From Ramlibacter ginsenosidimutans (GTDB lineage Bacteria > Pseudomonadota > Gammaproteobacteria > Burkholderiales > Burkholderiaceae_C): a stretch of 64,000 nucleotides of DNA. The DNA lies in NCBI RefSeq assembly GCF_042678185.1, contig NZ_JBHUDQ010000020.1; one strand, written 5' to 3'. Shown here piece after piece: positions 1 to 8,596 of the stretch. The position numbers were made by a program, and so were the translations under genes. Every line of letters starts with the position of its first letter. Positions within the stretch are counted from its first letter, which is position 1. The notes below the pieces were generated by a model, which did no database searches, was not told the DNA's origin, and saw only the letters and a list, made by a program, of their open reading frames with translations.

Positions 1-1590
1 CAGCGCCTCGACGGGCGTGGTGGCGACGACTTCCTGCAGCACGGGCAGGCCGGCGTCGGACAGGGCTCGCTTGGCCGTGGCTTCGGTGGAGAAGACGTCG
101 GGCGAGAGTGGCTGTGCGTGCCCCCACCCCAGCCCTCCCCCGGTGGGGGAGGGAGATGAAGAGCCGAAGCTTCCCTCGGTGGGCGAGGTAGAGGCGGAGC
201 CGAAGCGCACGAGAGAGGCGAGCGTCGCGCAGGCCGCGTCGATGCCTTCCACCGTGGGGATCCCCAGTGCGTTCAATTGCCCGCGCACGTCCTGCGGCGC
301 GCGGCAGCACAGGAAGATCAGGCGCGAAGGATGCTCTCGACGTACCTGTTCGAGCGCGGCGAGGAACACGTCGCGCAGGCGCGGCACATGGAAGGCATTG
401 GCCGATTGCAGCAGCACGGCATCGCACGCCGGATCCGCAGCGACCGCCGACAGCACCTCGGCCAGGATCTCCGGGCGCGTCGACACCTGCGCGGTCATGT
501 CCACCGGGTTCGAGGGCGCCGCGAAGGGCACCACCGACAGGATGCGCTGCTGCGTGTCCTGCGCCAGCTTGGGCAGTGCGAGTCCCTGCGCGGTCGCCGC
601 ATCCGCCAGCAGGATCCCGAAGCCGCCGGACGCGGTGAGCACGGCGACCTTGTTGCCGCGCGGCGCGCGTTCGACCCCGACGATCGAGATCGCGTGCCCC
701 ACTTCGAGCAGCTGCTCGATGCTGGGAACGCGCAGCGCGCCGCCGTTGCGCAGCACGACGTCGAACACCGCGTCCGACGCGGCGAGAGCGCCCGTGTGCG
801 ACGCTGCGGCAGCGCTGCCGGCTTCGGACACGCCGACCTTCAGCACGACCAGCGGCTTGCGGGCCTCGCGCGCAAGCCGCATGGCCTCGACGAGCTTGGC
901 GCCGTCGCGGCAGGTCTCCATGCAGCACAGGATCACCTGCGTGCCGGGATCGCGCACCAGCGCTGCGATGCCGTCGGCAACGTCCACGTCGCACTCGTTG
1001 CCGGTGGTGAGCAGGCGGCTGATGCCGATGCCGCGCTCCGCTGCGAGGCGCAGGGTGTAGCTGCCCAGGTTGCCGCTTTGCGAGACGATGCCGACCGGTC
1101 CCGCGGGCGGGAAGGAGCTTTCCAGTGCCACGGAGAAGGTCGCGATGGCCTTCTCCGGCACGCCGACTGCGCCGAGGCAGTTGGGACCGACCACGCGCAT
1201 GCCGGTGGACCGGGCGACGCGTCCGATCTCGCCTTGCAGGCGGCTGCCCTCCTCGCCGAGCTCGGAGAAGCCGGCGGAGAGGATCACGGCCGCCTTCACG
1301 CCACGCGCGGCGCAATCCCGCACGGCGTCCAGCACGCCATCCGGCGGCACCGCAATGACCGCGAGCTCGGGCGCCTGCGGCAGGTCCGCGACCTTCGCGT
1401 ACGCCGGCAGCGACTGCACCGTGCCGGCCTTGCGGTTGATGGGGTAGATCGCCCCCGCGTACCCGTACTTGCGCAGGAACTGCAGCGGCCGGCCGCCGAT
1501 CTTCGTCACGTCCTCCGAAGCACCGAAGATCGCGATCGAGGCCGGCGCGAACAGGGCGTCGAGGCCGCTCCCGACTTCCATGGCGGCCAT
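1..1590 (-). CDS. NDP-forming acyl-CoA synthetase, 3' end cut by window edge
   Basis: Ligates CoA to a carboxylic acid using ATP and releases ADP (acetate--CoA ligase, ADP-forming family). Only the first 530 codons are visible; the frame is open to the left edge. The N-terminal CoA-binding Rossmann domain is clear (IFGASED near residues 21-27, then VIAVPPDG and AVILSAGFSE). The sequence near the edge (DAGLPVLQEVVATTPVEAL) looks like the start of the ATP-grasp domain. Between ligase and ATP-grasp parts, roughly residues 458-490 are a low-complexity Ser/Gly/Pro stretch translated from a palindromic repeat (SPSPTGGGLGWG). Start: ATG at 1590, only 2 nt after the stop of the upstream enoyl-CoA hydratase gene; a second ATG at 1581 is possible. 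Last visible gene of a six-gene operon, where it probably activates the substrate acid. Family assignment is firm; the substrate is unknown. Confidence 0.85.
   Translation of the reverse strand, partial: MAAMEVGSGLDALFAPASIAIFGASEDVTKIGGRPLQFLRKYGYAGAIYPINRKAGTVQSLPAYAKVADLPQAPELAVIAVPPDGVLDAVRDCAARGVKAAVILSAGFSELGEEGSRLQGEIGRVARSTGMRVVGPNCLGAVGVPEKAIATFSVALESSFPPAGPVGIVSQSGNLGSYTLRLAAERGIGISRLLTTGNECDVDVADGIAALVRDPGTQVILCCMETCRDGAKLVEAMRLAREARKPLVVLKVGVSEAGSAAAASHTGALAASDAVFDVVLRNGGALRVPSIEQLLEVGHAISIVGVERAPRGNKVAVLTASGGFGILLADAATAQGLALPKLAQDTQQRILSVVPFAAPSNPVDMTAQVSTRPEILAEVLSAVAADPACDAVLLQSANAFHVPRLRDVFLAALEQVRREHPSRLIFLCCRAPQDVRGQLNALGIPTVEGIDAACATLASLVRFGSASTSPTEGSFGSSSPSPTGGGLGWGHAQPLSPDVFSTEATAKRALSDAGLPVLQEVVATTPVEAL
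118..216. repeat. Palindromic repeat translated inside the acyl-CoA synthetase gene
   Basis: The core CTCCCCCGGTGGGGGAG (about 134-150) is a perfect palindrome flanked by two further GA/GC-rich repeats with the shared word GAGCCGAAGC. It is read in frame on the minus strand as a Gly/Ser/Pro-rich linker. Similar G-rich palindromes are common between genes in Comamonadaceae (general knowledge); here it lies inside a coding sequence. Confidence 0.7.
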
Positions 1591-1592
1591 GC

Positions 1593-2354
1593 TCAGCGCC
1601 CCTTGTAGACTGGCTTGCGCTTTTCCAGGAAGGCCTTGCGCGCTTCCTGCGCGTCCTCGGTCTTGGCCAGCGCCATGGTGAAGTTCTGCTCGAAGCGGTA
1701 GCCGTCGCGCTGGGGCATCAGGTCCATCATGTTGGCCGCCTGCTTGGCATAGGCGATGGCCAGCGGCGCCTTGGACGCGATCTCGCGCGCGATCTCCATC
1801 GCGGCGGGCAGCAACTGCTCGTGGGGCACCACCTCGTCCAGCACGCCGCGCCGGTACAGTTCCGCCGCCGGCACGCGCATGCCGGTGAAGAACATGCGGC
1901 GCGTGAAGGAGCGGCCGAAGAACGTGCGCAGCATCGACACGCCGCCGGCCAGGCCGACGTTGATCTCGGGCATCGCGAAGGTCGCGTCCTCCGAGGCCAG
2001 GAAGATGTCGCACGAGGCCATGAGGCCGAAGCCGGCGCCGAGCGCGGGCCCGTTGACGGCGGCGATCACGGGCTTGGCGCACTCGCGGATCGCGTTGCCG
2101 GTTTCGCGCGTCCAGCGGTTGTGCGCGAGGAAGTCGCCGGGCTTGTCGGGATCGGGGCGGTCCTTCAGGTCGGCGCCCGAGCAGAAGTACTTGCCCGTGC
2201 CGGTGAGGATGGCGATGCGGATGTCGCTGCGTTCGGAGATCTCGTCGAAGACTTCGATCAGGCGCTGCCGCGTGGCGCGGTCGAGCGCGTTGACGGGCGG
2301 CTTGTCGAGGCGGACGACCGCGATGGATTCGGAAACTTCGAGGCTGAGGCTCAT
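1593..2354 (-). CDS. Enoyl-CoA hydratase/isomerase family protein
   Basis: Crotonase-fold protein of 253 aa, the usual length, probably acting on the enoyl-CoA made by the two adjacent acyl-CoA dehydrogenases. The oxyanion-hole segments are present (FCSGADL near residue 60 and NGPALGAGFG near 105). In mitochondrial-type hydratases the second segment reads GGGCEL and carries the first catalytic glutamate; here the matching position is glycine (GAGFGL), while the second glutamate is kept in PEINVGLAGG. The exact reaction (hydration, isomerisation, hydrolysis) is therefore uncertain. Start ATG at 2354 overlaps the stop of the upstream dehydrogenase as ATGA, which suggests translational coupling. 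An upstream extension of the frame is shadow sequence. Confidence 0.88.
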   Translation of the reverse strand: MSLSLEVSESIAVVRLDKPPVNALDRATRQRLIEVFDEISERSDIRIAILTGTGKYFCSGADLKDRPDPDKPGDFLAHNRWTRETGNAIRECAKPVIAAVNGPALGAGFGLMASCDIFLASEDATFAMPEINVGLAGGVSMLRTFFGRSFTRRMFFTGMRVPAAELYRRGVLDEVVPHEQLLPAAMEIAREIASKAPLAIAYAKQAANMMDLMPQRDGYRFEQNFTMALAKTEDAQEARKAFLEKRKPVYKGR

Positions 2355-3460
2355 TGCGCACTCCCGGCGAGGATGGATGGGGGTTGGGAACGGTCGGCCG
2401 CGGCGTCGTGCGCCAGCAGGCGCGCCGCGTGCTCCAGGCGGTCGCCGTAGTGGAATTCGGCGGCGAGCAGGCGCTGCGCCAGGCGCGTCGCCAGCACTTC
2501 TTCGCTCATGCCCATGCCGCCGTGCATCTGGATCGCCGCCTCGGCACACCAGCGTGCGCTCTCGGCGAGGGACACCTTGGCCAGCCGCAGCGTGCGGCGC
2601 AGGTCGGGCGCGCCCGCTTGCTGTTCCTCGAAGCAGTGCAGCAGCAGGCCCTTCGCACCGAGGTACTTCACGTACATCTCGGCCACGCGGTGGCGCAGCA
2701 CCTGGAAGGAGGACAGCGCCACGCCGAACTGCTTGCGCTCCTTCAGGTGCAGGATGGTCTGCTGGATGAGCGCCGCGAGCGCGGCGACCGTGTCGGTGGC
2801 GGTGAGCAGCAGCGCGGCGTCATCCGCGGCGAGCAGCGCAGCGCGCGCAGGGGCGCCGCGGGCGATGCATGCGCCTTCCGGCACGCTCACCTGCGCGAGC
2901 CGGAAATCGGCGCCGCGGCCGCCGTCCATGGTGCGCCAGGTCGCCTGCGGCGCGCCTATGCGCTCGGCGTCGACGAGAAACAGTGCAACGTCGTCGTCGA
3001 TGAGCGCCGGAACCAGGTAGTGCGTGGCGGGCAGCGATGCGTCGACGCCCTGCACCACGCCATCGAGCTCGTAGCCGATGTCGAGGTGCCGCGCCCGCAC
3101 GCCGGTGTGCTCCAGCGAGGACGACAAGGCCGTCAGCGGCGCCATCTGCACGCTGCCTTCGGCCACGGCCTCCAGCCAGCGCTGCGCCGTTTCCGGCGCG
3201 GCGGCCTGCAGCAACAGCGGCACGACAGCGCAGGTTTCCACGAGCGGCAGGTGCACGCCGTGGCTCGCGACGCCTTCGACGATCGACGCGAGATCGGCGA
3301 GCGAGCCACCCACGCCGCCGAAGGCTTCCAGCACGAGGGTGGCGGTCCAGCCCAGCTCGCGCAGCGGGTCGCCCGTGACTTCCAGCAGGTGGTCCTGCGC
3401 GTAGCGGCTCGCCGCGTCGAGCAGCATGCCGGGGAACAGGGGAGTGAACGAGAGGGACAT
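2351..3460 (-). CDS. Acyl-CoA dehydrogenase, small-subunit type
   Basis: FAD-dependent acyl-CoA dehydrogenase of 369 aa, resembling the smaller member of paired dehydrogenases such as PimD. The C-terminal helical domain is recognisable: KERKQFGVALSSFQVLRHR (FAD/dimer contact) and QMHGGMGMSEE near residue 315. The N-terminal and middle domains are divergent, and the classical C-terminal YEGT segment is absent (AEFHYGDRLEH instead), as in other small partners. The gene starts 3 nt after the stop of the larger dehydrogenase and overlaps the hydratase start by 4 nt, so the two dehydrogenases are probably made together and may form a heteromer, as PimC/PimD are proposed to do. Substrate not predictable. 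Confidence 0.85.
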   Translation of the reverse strand: MSLSFTPLFPGMLLDAASRYAQDHLLEVTGDPLRELGWTATLVLEAFGGVGGSLADLASIVEGVASHGVHLPLVETCAVVPLLLQAAAPETAQRWLEAVAEGSVQMAPLTALSSSLEHTGVRARHLDIGYELDGVVQGVDASLPATHYLVPALIDDDVALFLVDAERIGAPQATWRTMDGGRGADFRLAQVSVPEGACIARGAPARAALLAADDAALLLTATDTVAALAALIQQTILHLKERKQFGVALSSFQVLRHRVAEMYVKYLGAKGLLLHCFEEQQAGAPDLRRTLRLAKVSLAESARWCAEAAIQMHGGMGMSEEVLATRLAQRLLAAEFHYGDRLEHAARLLAHDAAADRSQPPSILAGSAQ

Positions 3461-3463
3461 GGC

Positions 3464-4627
3464 TCAGGCGGCTCCCAGGAGTTCGTTGGCGATCACGTTG
3501 CGCTGCACTTCTGCCGTGCCGCCGGCGATGGTGCGGGAGCGGGTGAACATGTAGTTCTGGATCCAGGTCGCGGACGGGACGTCCTCCCCCGCATCGGCGA
3601 GGAACCGGTGGGCGGCCTGCGGACCGACCGCGTCCAGGGCGATCGTCGTCAGCCGCTGCGCGCATTCGCCGCAGATCATCTTGATCACGGAGGGCTGCAC
3701 GCCGAGCGGCCGCTGTTGGATGAGGTCGTCGGTGGCGTGAGCCATCAGCACGCGCGCGCCCTTCACGTCGGCTTCGCACTGCAAGAGCTTGTGGCGCAGC
3801 GTGGAGAAATCGCGGCGGCCGGCGGCGGCCTGCGCCGCATCGTCGACGACGCGCGTGACCTGCCGGCGCAGCAGCTCGAGGCGCGCGACATTGGCCGGCG
3901 GCAGGCGCTCGCGTTCCAGCAGGTACTTGGCGCAGGTCCAGCCCTTGCCTTCCTCGCCCAGCAGGTTGTCGGCACGCACCCGCACCTCGTCGAAGAACAC
4001 TTCGTTGAGGTGGTGCCAGCCGTCGATGCTGCGGATCGGCCGCACGGTCACGCCCCTTGCGTCCATGGGCACCAGCAGCAGCGAGATGCCGTCCTGCTTC
4101 TTCGCCTCCTTCGAGGTGCGCACCAGCATGTAGATCATGTTGGCTTCGTGCGCATGCGAGGTCCAGATCTTCTGGCCATTGATCACGTACTCGTCGCCGT
4201 CGCGGCGGGCACTGGTCTGCAGCGACGCGAGGTCCGAGCCGGAGCCGGGCTCGGAATAGCCCTGGCAGTACCAGTCGGAGCCATCCAGGATGCGCGGCAG
4301 GAAACGCGCCTTCTGTTCCGGCGTGCCGAACCTGATGATCACCGGGCCGATGTGGCCCAGGCCGTGGTGGTAGAGCGGCGGGCAGTCGTTCTGCGCCATC
4401 ACCTCTTCGAAGACCAGGCGCTGCTTGATGTCCCAGCCGGTGCCGCCCGCCTCCCTGGGCCATCCGGGCGCGCCCCAGCCCCTGGCGTTCAGGATCTTCT
4501 GCCAGGCCTGGTATTCGCGCTTGGTCACCTTCTGGCCGGCCGCCACCACGGCGCGGATCTCCGGCGGGCAGGACTTGCGCGCGAACTCTTCCAGCTCGCG
4601 CCGGAAGGCGGCGTAGTCGATGGACAT
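3464..4627 (-). CDS. Acyl-CoA dehydrogenase, large-subunit type
   Basis: Acyl-CoA dehydrogenase of 387 aa, introducing the alpha-beta double bond with FAD. Visible family marks: WPREAGGTGWD near residue 60, QGYSEPGSGSDLASL near 120 (FAD-binding loop), INGQKIWTSHAHEANM near 150, and SRTIAGGTAEVQRNVIANELLG at the C-terminus. It resembles the PimC-type large partner. Start ATG at 4627 is the only reasonable one; it follows the flavin reductase stop by 25 nt, with a purine-rich AGGAGACAAG just before it. Third gene after the monooxygenase in the same operon. Confidence 0.9.
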   Translation of the reverse strand: MSIDYAAFRRELEEFARKSCPPEIRAVVAAGQKVTKREYQAWQKILNARGWGAPGWPREAGGTGWDIKQRLVFEEVMAQNDCPPLYHHGLGHIGPVIIRFGTPEQKARFLPRILDGSDWYCQGYSEPGSGSDLASLQTSARRDGDEYVINGQKIWTSHAHEANMIYMLVRTSKEAKKQDGISLLLVPMDARGVTVRPIRSIDGWHHLNEVFFDEVRVRADNLLGEEGKGWTCAKYLLERERLPPANVARLELLRRQVTRVVDDAAQAAAGRRDFSTLRHKLLQCEADVKGARVLMAHATDDLIQQRPLGVQPSVIKMICGECAQRLTTIALDAVGPQAAHRFLADAGEDVPSATWIQNYMFTRSRTIAGGTAEVQRNVIANELLGAA

Positions 4628-4652
4628 CTTGTCTCCTCGGATCTCTTGGATG

Positions 4653-5588
4653 TCAGGCGCGGCGCAGCTGCGTGATCAGCGCGTCGAGCGCACGGGCCGC
4701 CGCATCGCCATCGCGGCGGCGCAGGGCGTGGGCAATTTCGCGCCGCAGCGGGAACAGGTCGGGGCGCGGCCGCACCGGCAGCACGTGGGTCATGCGCTCG
4801 CGCAGCACCGTGGACATGGTCTGCGCCATGAGGTTCAGCGCTTCGTTGTGGCCGGCCGCGGCGATGGCCGCGAAGAAGCCGCTCGCCGATGCGATGCGAT
4901 CGGCCAGCGGCGCGTCGTCCGGATGCTGCTCGATCGCCGCCACCGCCGCGTCCACGGCCTGCAACTCGGCGTCGCTCGCCCGCTGCGCCCCCAGGCGCAG
5001 CAGCGTGCCGTACAGGGTGCGGTAGGCTTCGTCGATGTCCGCGTCTCCCAGCTTGCCCTGCACCACCAGCTTGCGCAGCGACTCGGCGAGCATCATGTAC
5101 GCGCCCTTGTAGAACACCAGCGCCTGGTCGCCGCAGCCGCCGCCCATGTGGCGGACTTCGCCGATGAACACCGTGTGGTCGCCGGCCGCGTGGCAGGCGT
5201 ACACGCTGCACTCGAAGCTCGCCAGGCAATCGTCGATCACCGGCAGCCCCATCGCACCTGCGTGCCACGCGACCCCTTCGAACTTGTCCTCGATCCTGCT
5301 GGAGGCAAAGCGCGAGGACAGCGTGTCCTGCCGTTCCGACAGGATGTTGATCGCGAAGCTTTCCGCGGCCGTGAAGGCACCGAGCAGCCGGCTCGCGTTG
5401 CGCAGGCTGAAGAGCACCAGCGGCGGCTGAAGCGACACCGAGCTGAACGAGTTGCACGTGAGCCCCGCCGGCCGCCCCTCGGCGTCGCGTGTCGTGATCA
5501 CGGCCACGCCGGTCGGGAAGCAGCCGAGCAGCTGGCGCAGTTGCGTGGGTTCGATGGCCGGGCGGGCCAGTTCGGCGGCGGCGCTCAT
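4653..5588 (-). CDS. Flavin reductase fused to an FCD-like helical domain
   Basis: 311 aa in two parts. Residues about 17-167 are a flavin-reductase-like FMN-binding domain (FPTGVAVITTRDAEG, TCNSFSSVSLQPPLVLFSL, FAINILSERQ), the type that supplies reduced flavin to two-component monooxygenases. Residues about 170-311 are all-helical and resemble the FCD effector domain of GntR regulators (SGFFAAIAAAGHNEALNLM, then LRREIAHALRRRDGDAAARAL). The histidines that bind metal in FCD domains (FHxxI and EHxxI) are replaced by Phe and Arg. No winged-helix DNA-binding domain is present, so it is not a GntR regulator. Directly downstream of the luciferase-like oxygenase gene (23-nt gap), its probable partner. 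Confidence 0.85.
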   Translation of the reverse strand: MSAAAELARPAIEPTQLRQLLGCFPTGVAVITTRDAEGRPAGLTCNSFSSVSLQPPLVLFSLRNASRLLGAFTAAESFAINILSERQDTLSSRFASSRIEDKFEGVAWHAGAMGLPVIDDCLASFECSVYACHAAGDHTVFIGEVRHMGGGCGDQALVFYKGAYMMLAESLRKLVVQGKLGDADIDEAYRTLYGTLLRLGAQRASDAELQAVDAAVAAIEQHPDDAPLADRIASASGFFAAIAAAGHNEALNLMAQTMSTVLRERMTHVLPVRPRPDLFPLRREIAHALRRRDGDAAARALDALITQLRRA

Positions 5589-5611
5589 GACGGCGTCTCG
5601 TGGCCTGTGTT

Positions 5612-6703
5612 TCAGGCGGGGGCGAGTTCGCGCGGCGCGTCGGCCACGTGCGGGGGATCGTTGGCGATCTCCTGCTGCACCGTCGGAATGATCACCTTGC
5701 CCCACAGCTCCAGCTGGCGCAGCATGGTCGCCTGGTCGAAGTCGCCCATCTGCGTCTGGAAGCAGTAGTGCACGGGCTTGAGCGTGCGGATCTCCCGGAC
5801 CACGCGCTCGATCACCGTGTCCACCGAGCCCACCGGCAGCAGCGCGCGCGACTCCTCGAGCGTGGGTTCGCCTTCGACGATGGCTTCCTCCACCTGGTAG
5901 TCGTCCGCGATCTGCGCGGTGCGGCGCTTGAGGCTCATCGCGATGCGGCGCTGGTAGCGCGAGCAATCGAGGTAGCGGTCCACTTCCGCCTTGTTGTCGC
6001 TGGCGTAGGCGGCGCGCAGCAGGCCCACCTGCACCTTGGCCGGGTCCTTGCCTTCCTGCAGGGCGACCTTGTCGATCAGCGCGCGGGTCTGCTGCAGCTT
6101 CTCCAGCCCGCCGTCGCCGCCGGAGACGAACACGTGGTGGCCCGAACGCACGGCGCGCGTGACGAAGGTGGGGTCCACGCTGGTGATCCAGAGCGGCGGC
6201 ATCGGCTTCTGCACGGCACGCTGGCTGATCGCGCTGGTCGGCTGGCGGTAGAACTCGCCCTCGTAGCTGAACTTCGGCTGCTTCAGCCCCAGCTCCAGCA
6301 TGTCCAGCATCTCCAGCGTGCGCTGCTTCGCCTCGCCCAGGGAGACCCCGAAGCGCTCGAACTCGAACTGCTGGTAGCCGGAGCCGATGCCGACGTTCAG
6401 CCGGCCGTCGGACAGTTGGTCCACCATCGCCACGTCGGCGATCAGCCGCGCGGGGGTGTAGAGCGGAGCGACGACAATGCCGGTGCCCAGCCGGATCCTG
6501 CGGGTGACGGCGGCGCAGTGCGCGATCATCGTCAGGGGCGACGAGCACAGGCCGTAGTTGCTGAAATGGTGCTCCGCGTACCAGGCAGCACCGAAGCCCA
6601 GTTCGTCGGCCAGCCGCGTCTGCTCCACCGCGTCCTTCAGGATCTGGTACGAGGTCTTATGCTTGTTCCGCTGCTGCATCAGAATGAAGATTCCGAAATC
6701 CAT
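5612..6703 (-). CDS. LLM-class flavin-dependent monooxygenase
   Basis: 363-aa luciferase-like TIM-barrel oxidoreductase that uses reduced FMN and oxygen. Typical segments: MDFGIFILMQ start, FGAAWYAEHHFSNYG near residues 38-52, RIRLGTGIVVAPLYTPARLIADVAMVDQLSDGR near 80-110, and GIGSGYQQFEF. First gene of the operon that continues through a flavin reductase, two acyl-CoA dehydrogenases, an enoyl-CoA hydratase-like protein and an acyl-CoA synthetase. With the reductase it forms a plausible two-component monooxygenase. It is transcribed divergently from a LysR regulator across a 102-bp gap holding a candidate operator. Substrate unknown. Confidence 0.9.
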   Translation of the reverse strand: MDFGIFILMQQRNKHKTSYQILKDAVEQTRLADELGFGAAWYAEHHFSNYGLCSSPLTMIAHCAAVTRRIRLGTGIVVAPLYTPARLIADVAMVDQLSDGRLNVGIGSGYQQFEFERFGVSLGEAKQRTLEMLDMLELGLKQPKFSYEGEFYRQPTSAISQRAVQKPMPPLWITSVDPTFVTRAVRSGHHVFVSGGDGGLEKLQQTRALIDKVALQEGKDPAKVQVGLLRAAYASDNKAEVDRYLDCSRYQRRIAMSLKRRTAQIADDYQVEEAIVEGEPTLEESRALLPVGSVDTVIERVVREIRTLKPVHYCFQTQMGDFDQATMLRQLELWGKVIIPTVQQEIANDPPHVADAPRELAPA

Positions 6704-6728
6704 GGCCCTGGCTCCTGGTTGGCTGGTT

Positions 6729-6742
6729 TTGACGTGGGTCAA
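6729..6742. promoter_or_regulatory. Candidate LysR operator palindrome
   Basis: TTGACGTGGGTCAA is a perfect 5-bp inverted repeat with a 4-nt spacer and contains a T-N11-A step, the pattern recognised by LysR-type regulators. It lies in the divergent gap, 26 nt upstream of the monooxygenase start and 64 nt upstream of the regulator start. Function is inferred from position and shape only. Confidence 0.5.
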
Positions 6743-6805
6743 TACTAGGAACGACTGGCCTGCGCGGATCGCCAGGGCGCGCACAGCTTCTTTGCGCGTT
6801 CCGAA

Positions 6806-7714
6806 ATGAAGGCCCTCGATTCCCTCCGGATCTTCGTGATCACGCAGCGCAAGGGCAGCCTGTCGGCCGCCGGGCGCAGCCTCAGCCTCTCGCCTGCGAC
6901 GATCTCCCGCCGCATCAGCGCGCTGGAGGAGGAACTGGGCGTGCAACTCGTGGACCGCACCAGCCGCAACCTGAAGATGACCGAGGCGGGCCAGGCCTTC
7001 CTCGGCCGTGCCGAGGCGGTGCTGGAGGCGATGGCGGAGGCGGAAGAGGCAGCCCGCAGTTCGCGCGAGCGGCCCGAAGGGCGGCTGCGCATCCATTCGC
7101 GCACACAGATCGGCCAGCGCGTCATCGCTCCGCTGCTGCCGAAGTTCTGGGAACGCTACCCCGACATCCGCGTGGAGATGGAGCTTTCCGAACACCCGGT
7201 GAACCTGGTGGAGCAGGACTTCGACGTCGACATCCGCACGGGCGAGTCGAACGACTCCGGCTTCATCATCAAGCGCCTGCTGTCCAGCGACGAGGTGCTG
7301 GTGGCGAGCCCGGGCTTCGCGAAGACGCATACGCGCCTGAAGCACCCGAAGGACCTGCCGCAGATGCCTTGCCTGACGTATCGGCGCGAGCACGAGGCCA
7401 CCACCTGGAAGTACATCGCCGAGGACGGCGATCAGCGGGAACTGGCGATCGAGGGCGTGCTGAGCGCCAACAACGGCGAGGTGCTGCGCCTGGCGGCGAT
7501 CGGCGGCATGGGCATCGCCTTGCTGTCGGAGCCCGCCGTGCGCGCGGACCTGCAGTCCGGCACGCTCGTGCGGCTGCTGCCGGAGTACCGGTTTGCGGTG
7601 CGCCAGTTCTCCAACGGCATCTTCGCCGTGTTCCGGCAGAGCCGCACGCTGCCCCTGAAGGTGCGTGCCTTCGTCGACTTCACCACCGAGGCGCTGCGCG
7701 AGCCCGGCACCTGA
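6806..7714 (+). CDS. LysR-family transcriptional regulator
   Basis: 302 aa, the usual LysR length. The N-terminal winged helix-turn-helix is clear (residues 1-60: FVITQRKGSLSAAGRSL, SPATISRRISALEEELG, LVDRTSRNLKMTEAG). A periplasmic-binding-protein-like effector domain follows (from about residue 90: GRLRIHSRTQIGQRVIAPLL). Divergent from the monooxygenase operon, so most likely its regulator, sensing the substrate or a CoA intermediate. ATG at 6806 is the first start in frame and gives the standard N-terminus. Confidence 0.92.
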   Translation: MKALDSLRIFVITQRKGSLSAAGRSLSLSPATISRRISALEEELGVQLVDRTSRNLKMTEAGQAFLGRAEAVLEAMAEAEEAARSSRERPEGRLRIHSRTQIGQRVIAPLLPKFWERYPDIRVEMELSEHPVNLVEQDFDVDIRTGESNDSGFIIKRLLSSDEVLVASPGFAKTHTRLKHPKDLPQMPCLTYRREHEATTWKYIAEDGDQRELAIEGVLSANNGEVLRLAAIGGMGIALLSEPAVRADLQSGTLVRLLPEYRFAVRQFSNGIFAVFRQSRTLPLKVRAFVDFTTEALREPGT

Positions 7715-7723
7715 AGCGCGGAC

Positions 7724-8596
7724 TCACCGGTCCTTGAAGCGGTGGATGGGGACGCCGGGCGCTGGCAGGCCGTCAACGGCGAAGACGCCGCCGTCCCCGG
7801 GCCGTGTGCCGGTGAGCCGGTGGCTGTGCCAAATCGAAGTCACATAAGCGGTCGTGCGCCCCGGTCCGCCGAAGCAGAGGCTGGTCGGGTAGCTCGCAGG
7901 CAAGTCCAGCATGCGCTCCAGCGTGCCGTCCGGGGCGAAGCGCGCGACGCGGCCGATGCGGACCAGCACCGACCAGATGAAGCCCTCCGCGTCAACCGCG
8001 GCGCCATCGGGCCCCGAATCGAAGCTCGCCGTGCGCGCGAACACGCGCTTGTTGGACAGCGGCCCGTCGGGAACATAGTCATAGGCCCACAGCGTGCGGT
8101 CCAGGCTGTCGGCGACATACAGCGTGCGGCCGTCCGGACTGAAGCAGGGGCCGTTCGCAAAAGCGATGTCATCGGCGATGCGCTCGACGTGCCGATCGGG
8201 CCGCAGGCGGTACAGGCCACCGCGGACCGGCACGCCCGGCTGCCAGCCCGTCTGCATCGTGCCCGCGAGGAAATTGCCGGCCGGGTCGCACTTGCCATCG
8301 TTGAAGCGCAGGTCCGCGTCCATCGCGATGGTGGCCCAGGCCTCCAGCTGGCGGGTGGCGAAGTCGTAGCGGGCGAACGAGTCCTTCAGTGCGACGATCA
8401 CCGCGCCGCTCGCGCAAAGCGCGATCGAGCCCACCGGCGCCGGCAGCTGGTGCCGCTCGAGCACGCCGCTGTCGGGCCACAGGCGCCAGAGCGTGCCGGC
8501 AAGGGAGTCGATCCAGCAAAGCGCCTGGGCCTGCTCGTCCCAGCATGGGCTTTCGCCCAGCTGGTCCTTCGTTTCGCCGATCCGCCGGATGTGCAT
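7724..8596 (-). CDS. SMP-30/gluconolactonase family protein
   Basis: Six-bladed beta-propeller lactonase/esterase-like protein, 290 aa. The metal-ligand positions of the family are all visible: Glu in LGESPCWDE near residue 14, Asn in RFNDGKCDPAGNF, Asn in FANGPCFSPDG, and Asp in SGPDGAAVDAEGFIW. Start taken at ATG 8596 (MHIRRIGE); an upstream GTG/ATG extension to 8647 gives an atypical N-terminus. The gene converges on the LysR gene, 9 nt from its end, and is divergent from a CoA-transferase gene. The true substrate may be a sugar lactone or another lactone formed in the neighbouring pathway; the sequence does not tell. Confidence 0.88.
   Translation of the reverse strand: MHIRRIGETKDQLGESPCWDEQAQALCWIDSLAGTLWRLWPDSGVLERHQLPAPVGSIALCASGAVIVALKDSFARYDFATRQLEAWATIAMDADLRFNDGKCDPAGNFLAGTMQTGWQPGVPVRGGLYRLRPDRHVERIADDIAFANGPCFSPDGRTLYVADSLDRTLWAYDYVPDGPLSNKRVFARTASFDSGPDGAAVDAEGFIWSVLVRIGRVARFAPDGTLERMLDLPASYPTSLCFGGPGRTTAYVTSIWHSHRLTGTRPGDGGVFAVDGLPAPGVPIHRFKDR

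Noticed and set aside
2354..4675. Open frame of 773 codons on the plus strand
   Set aside because: Opposite the two acyl-CoA dehydrogenases; no recognisable domain.
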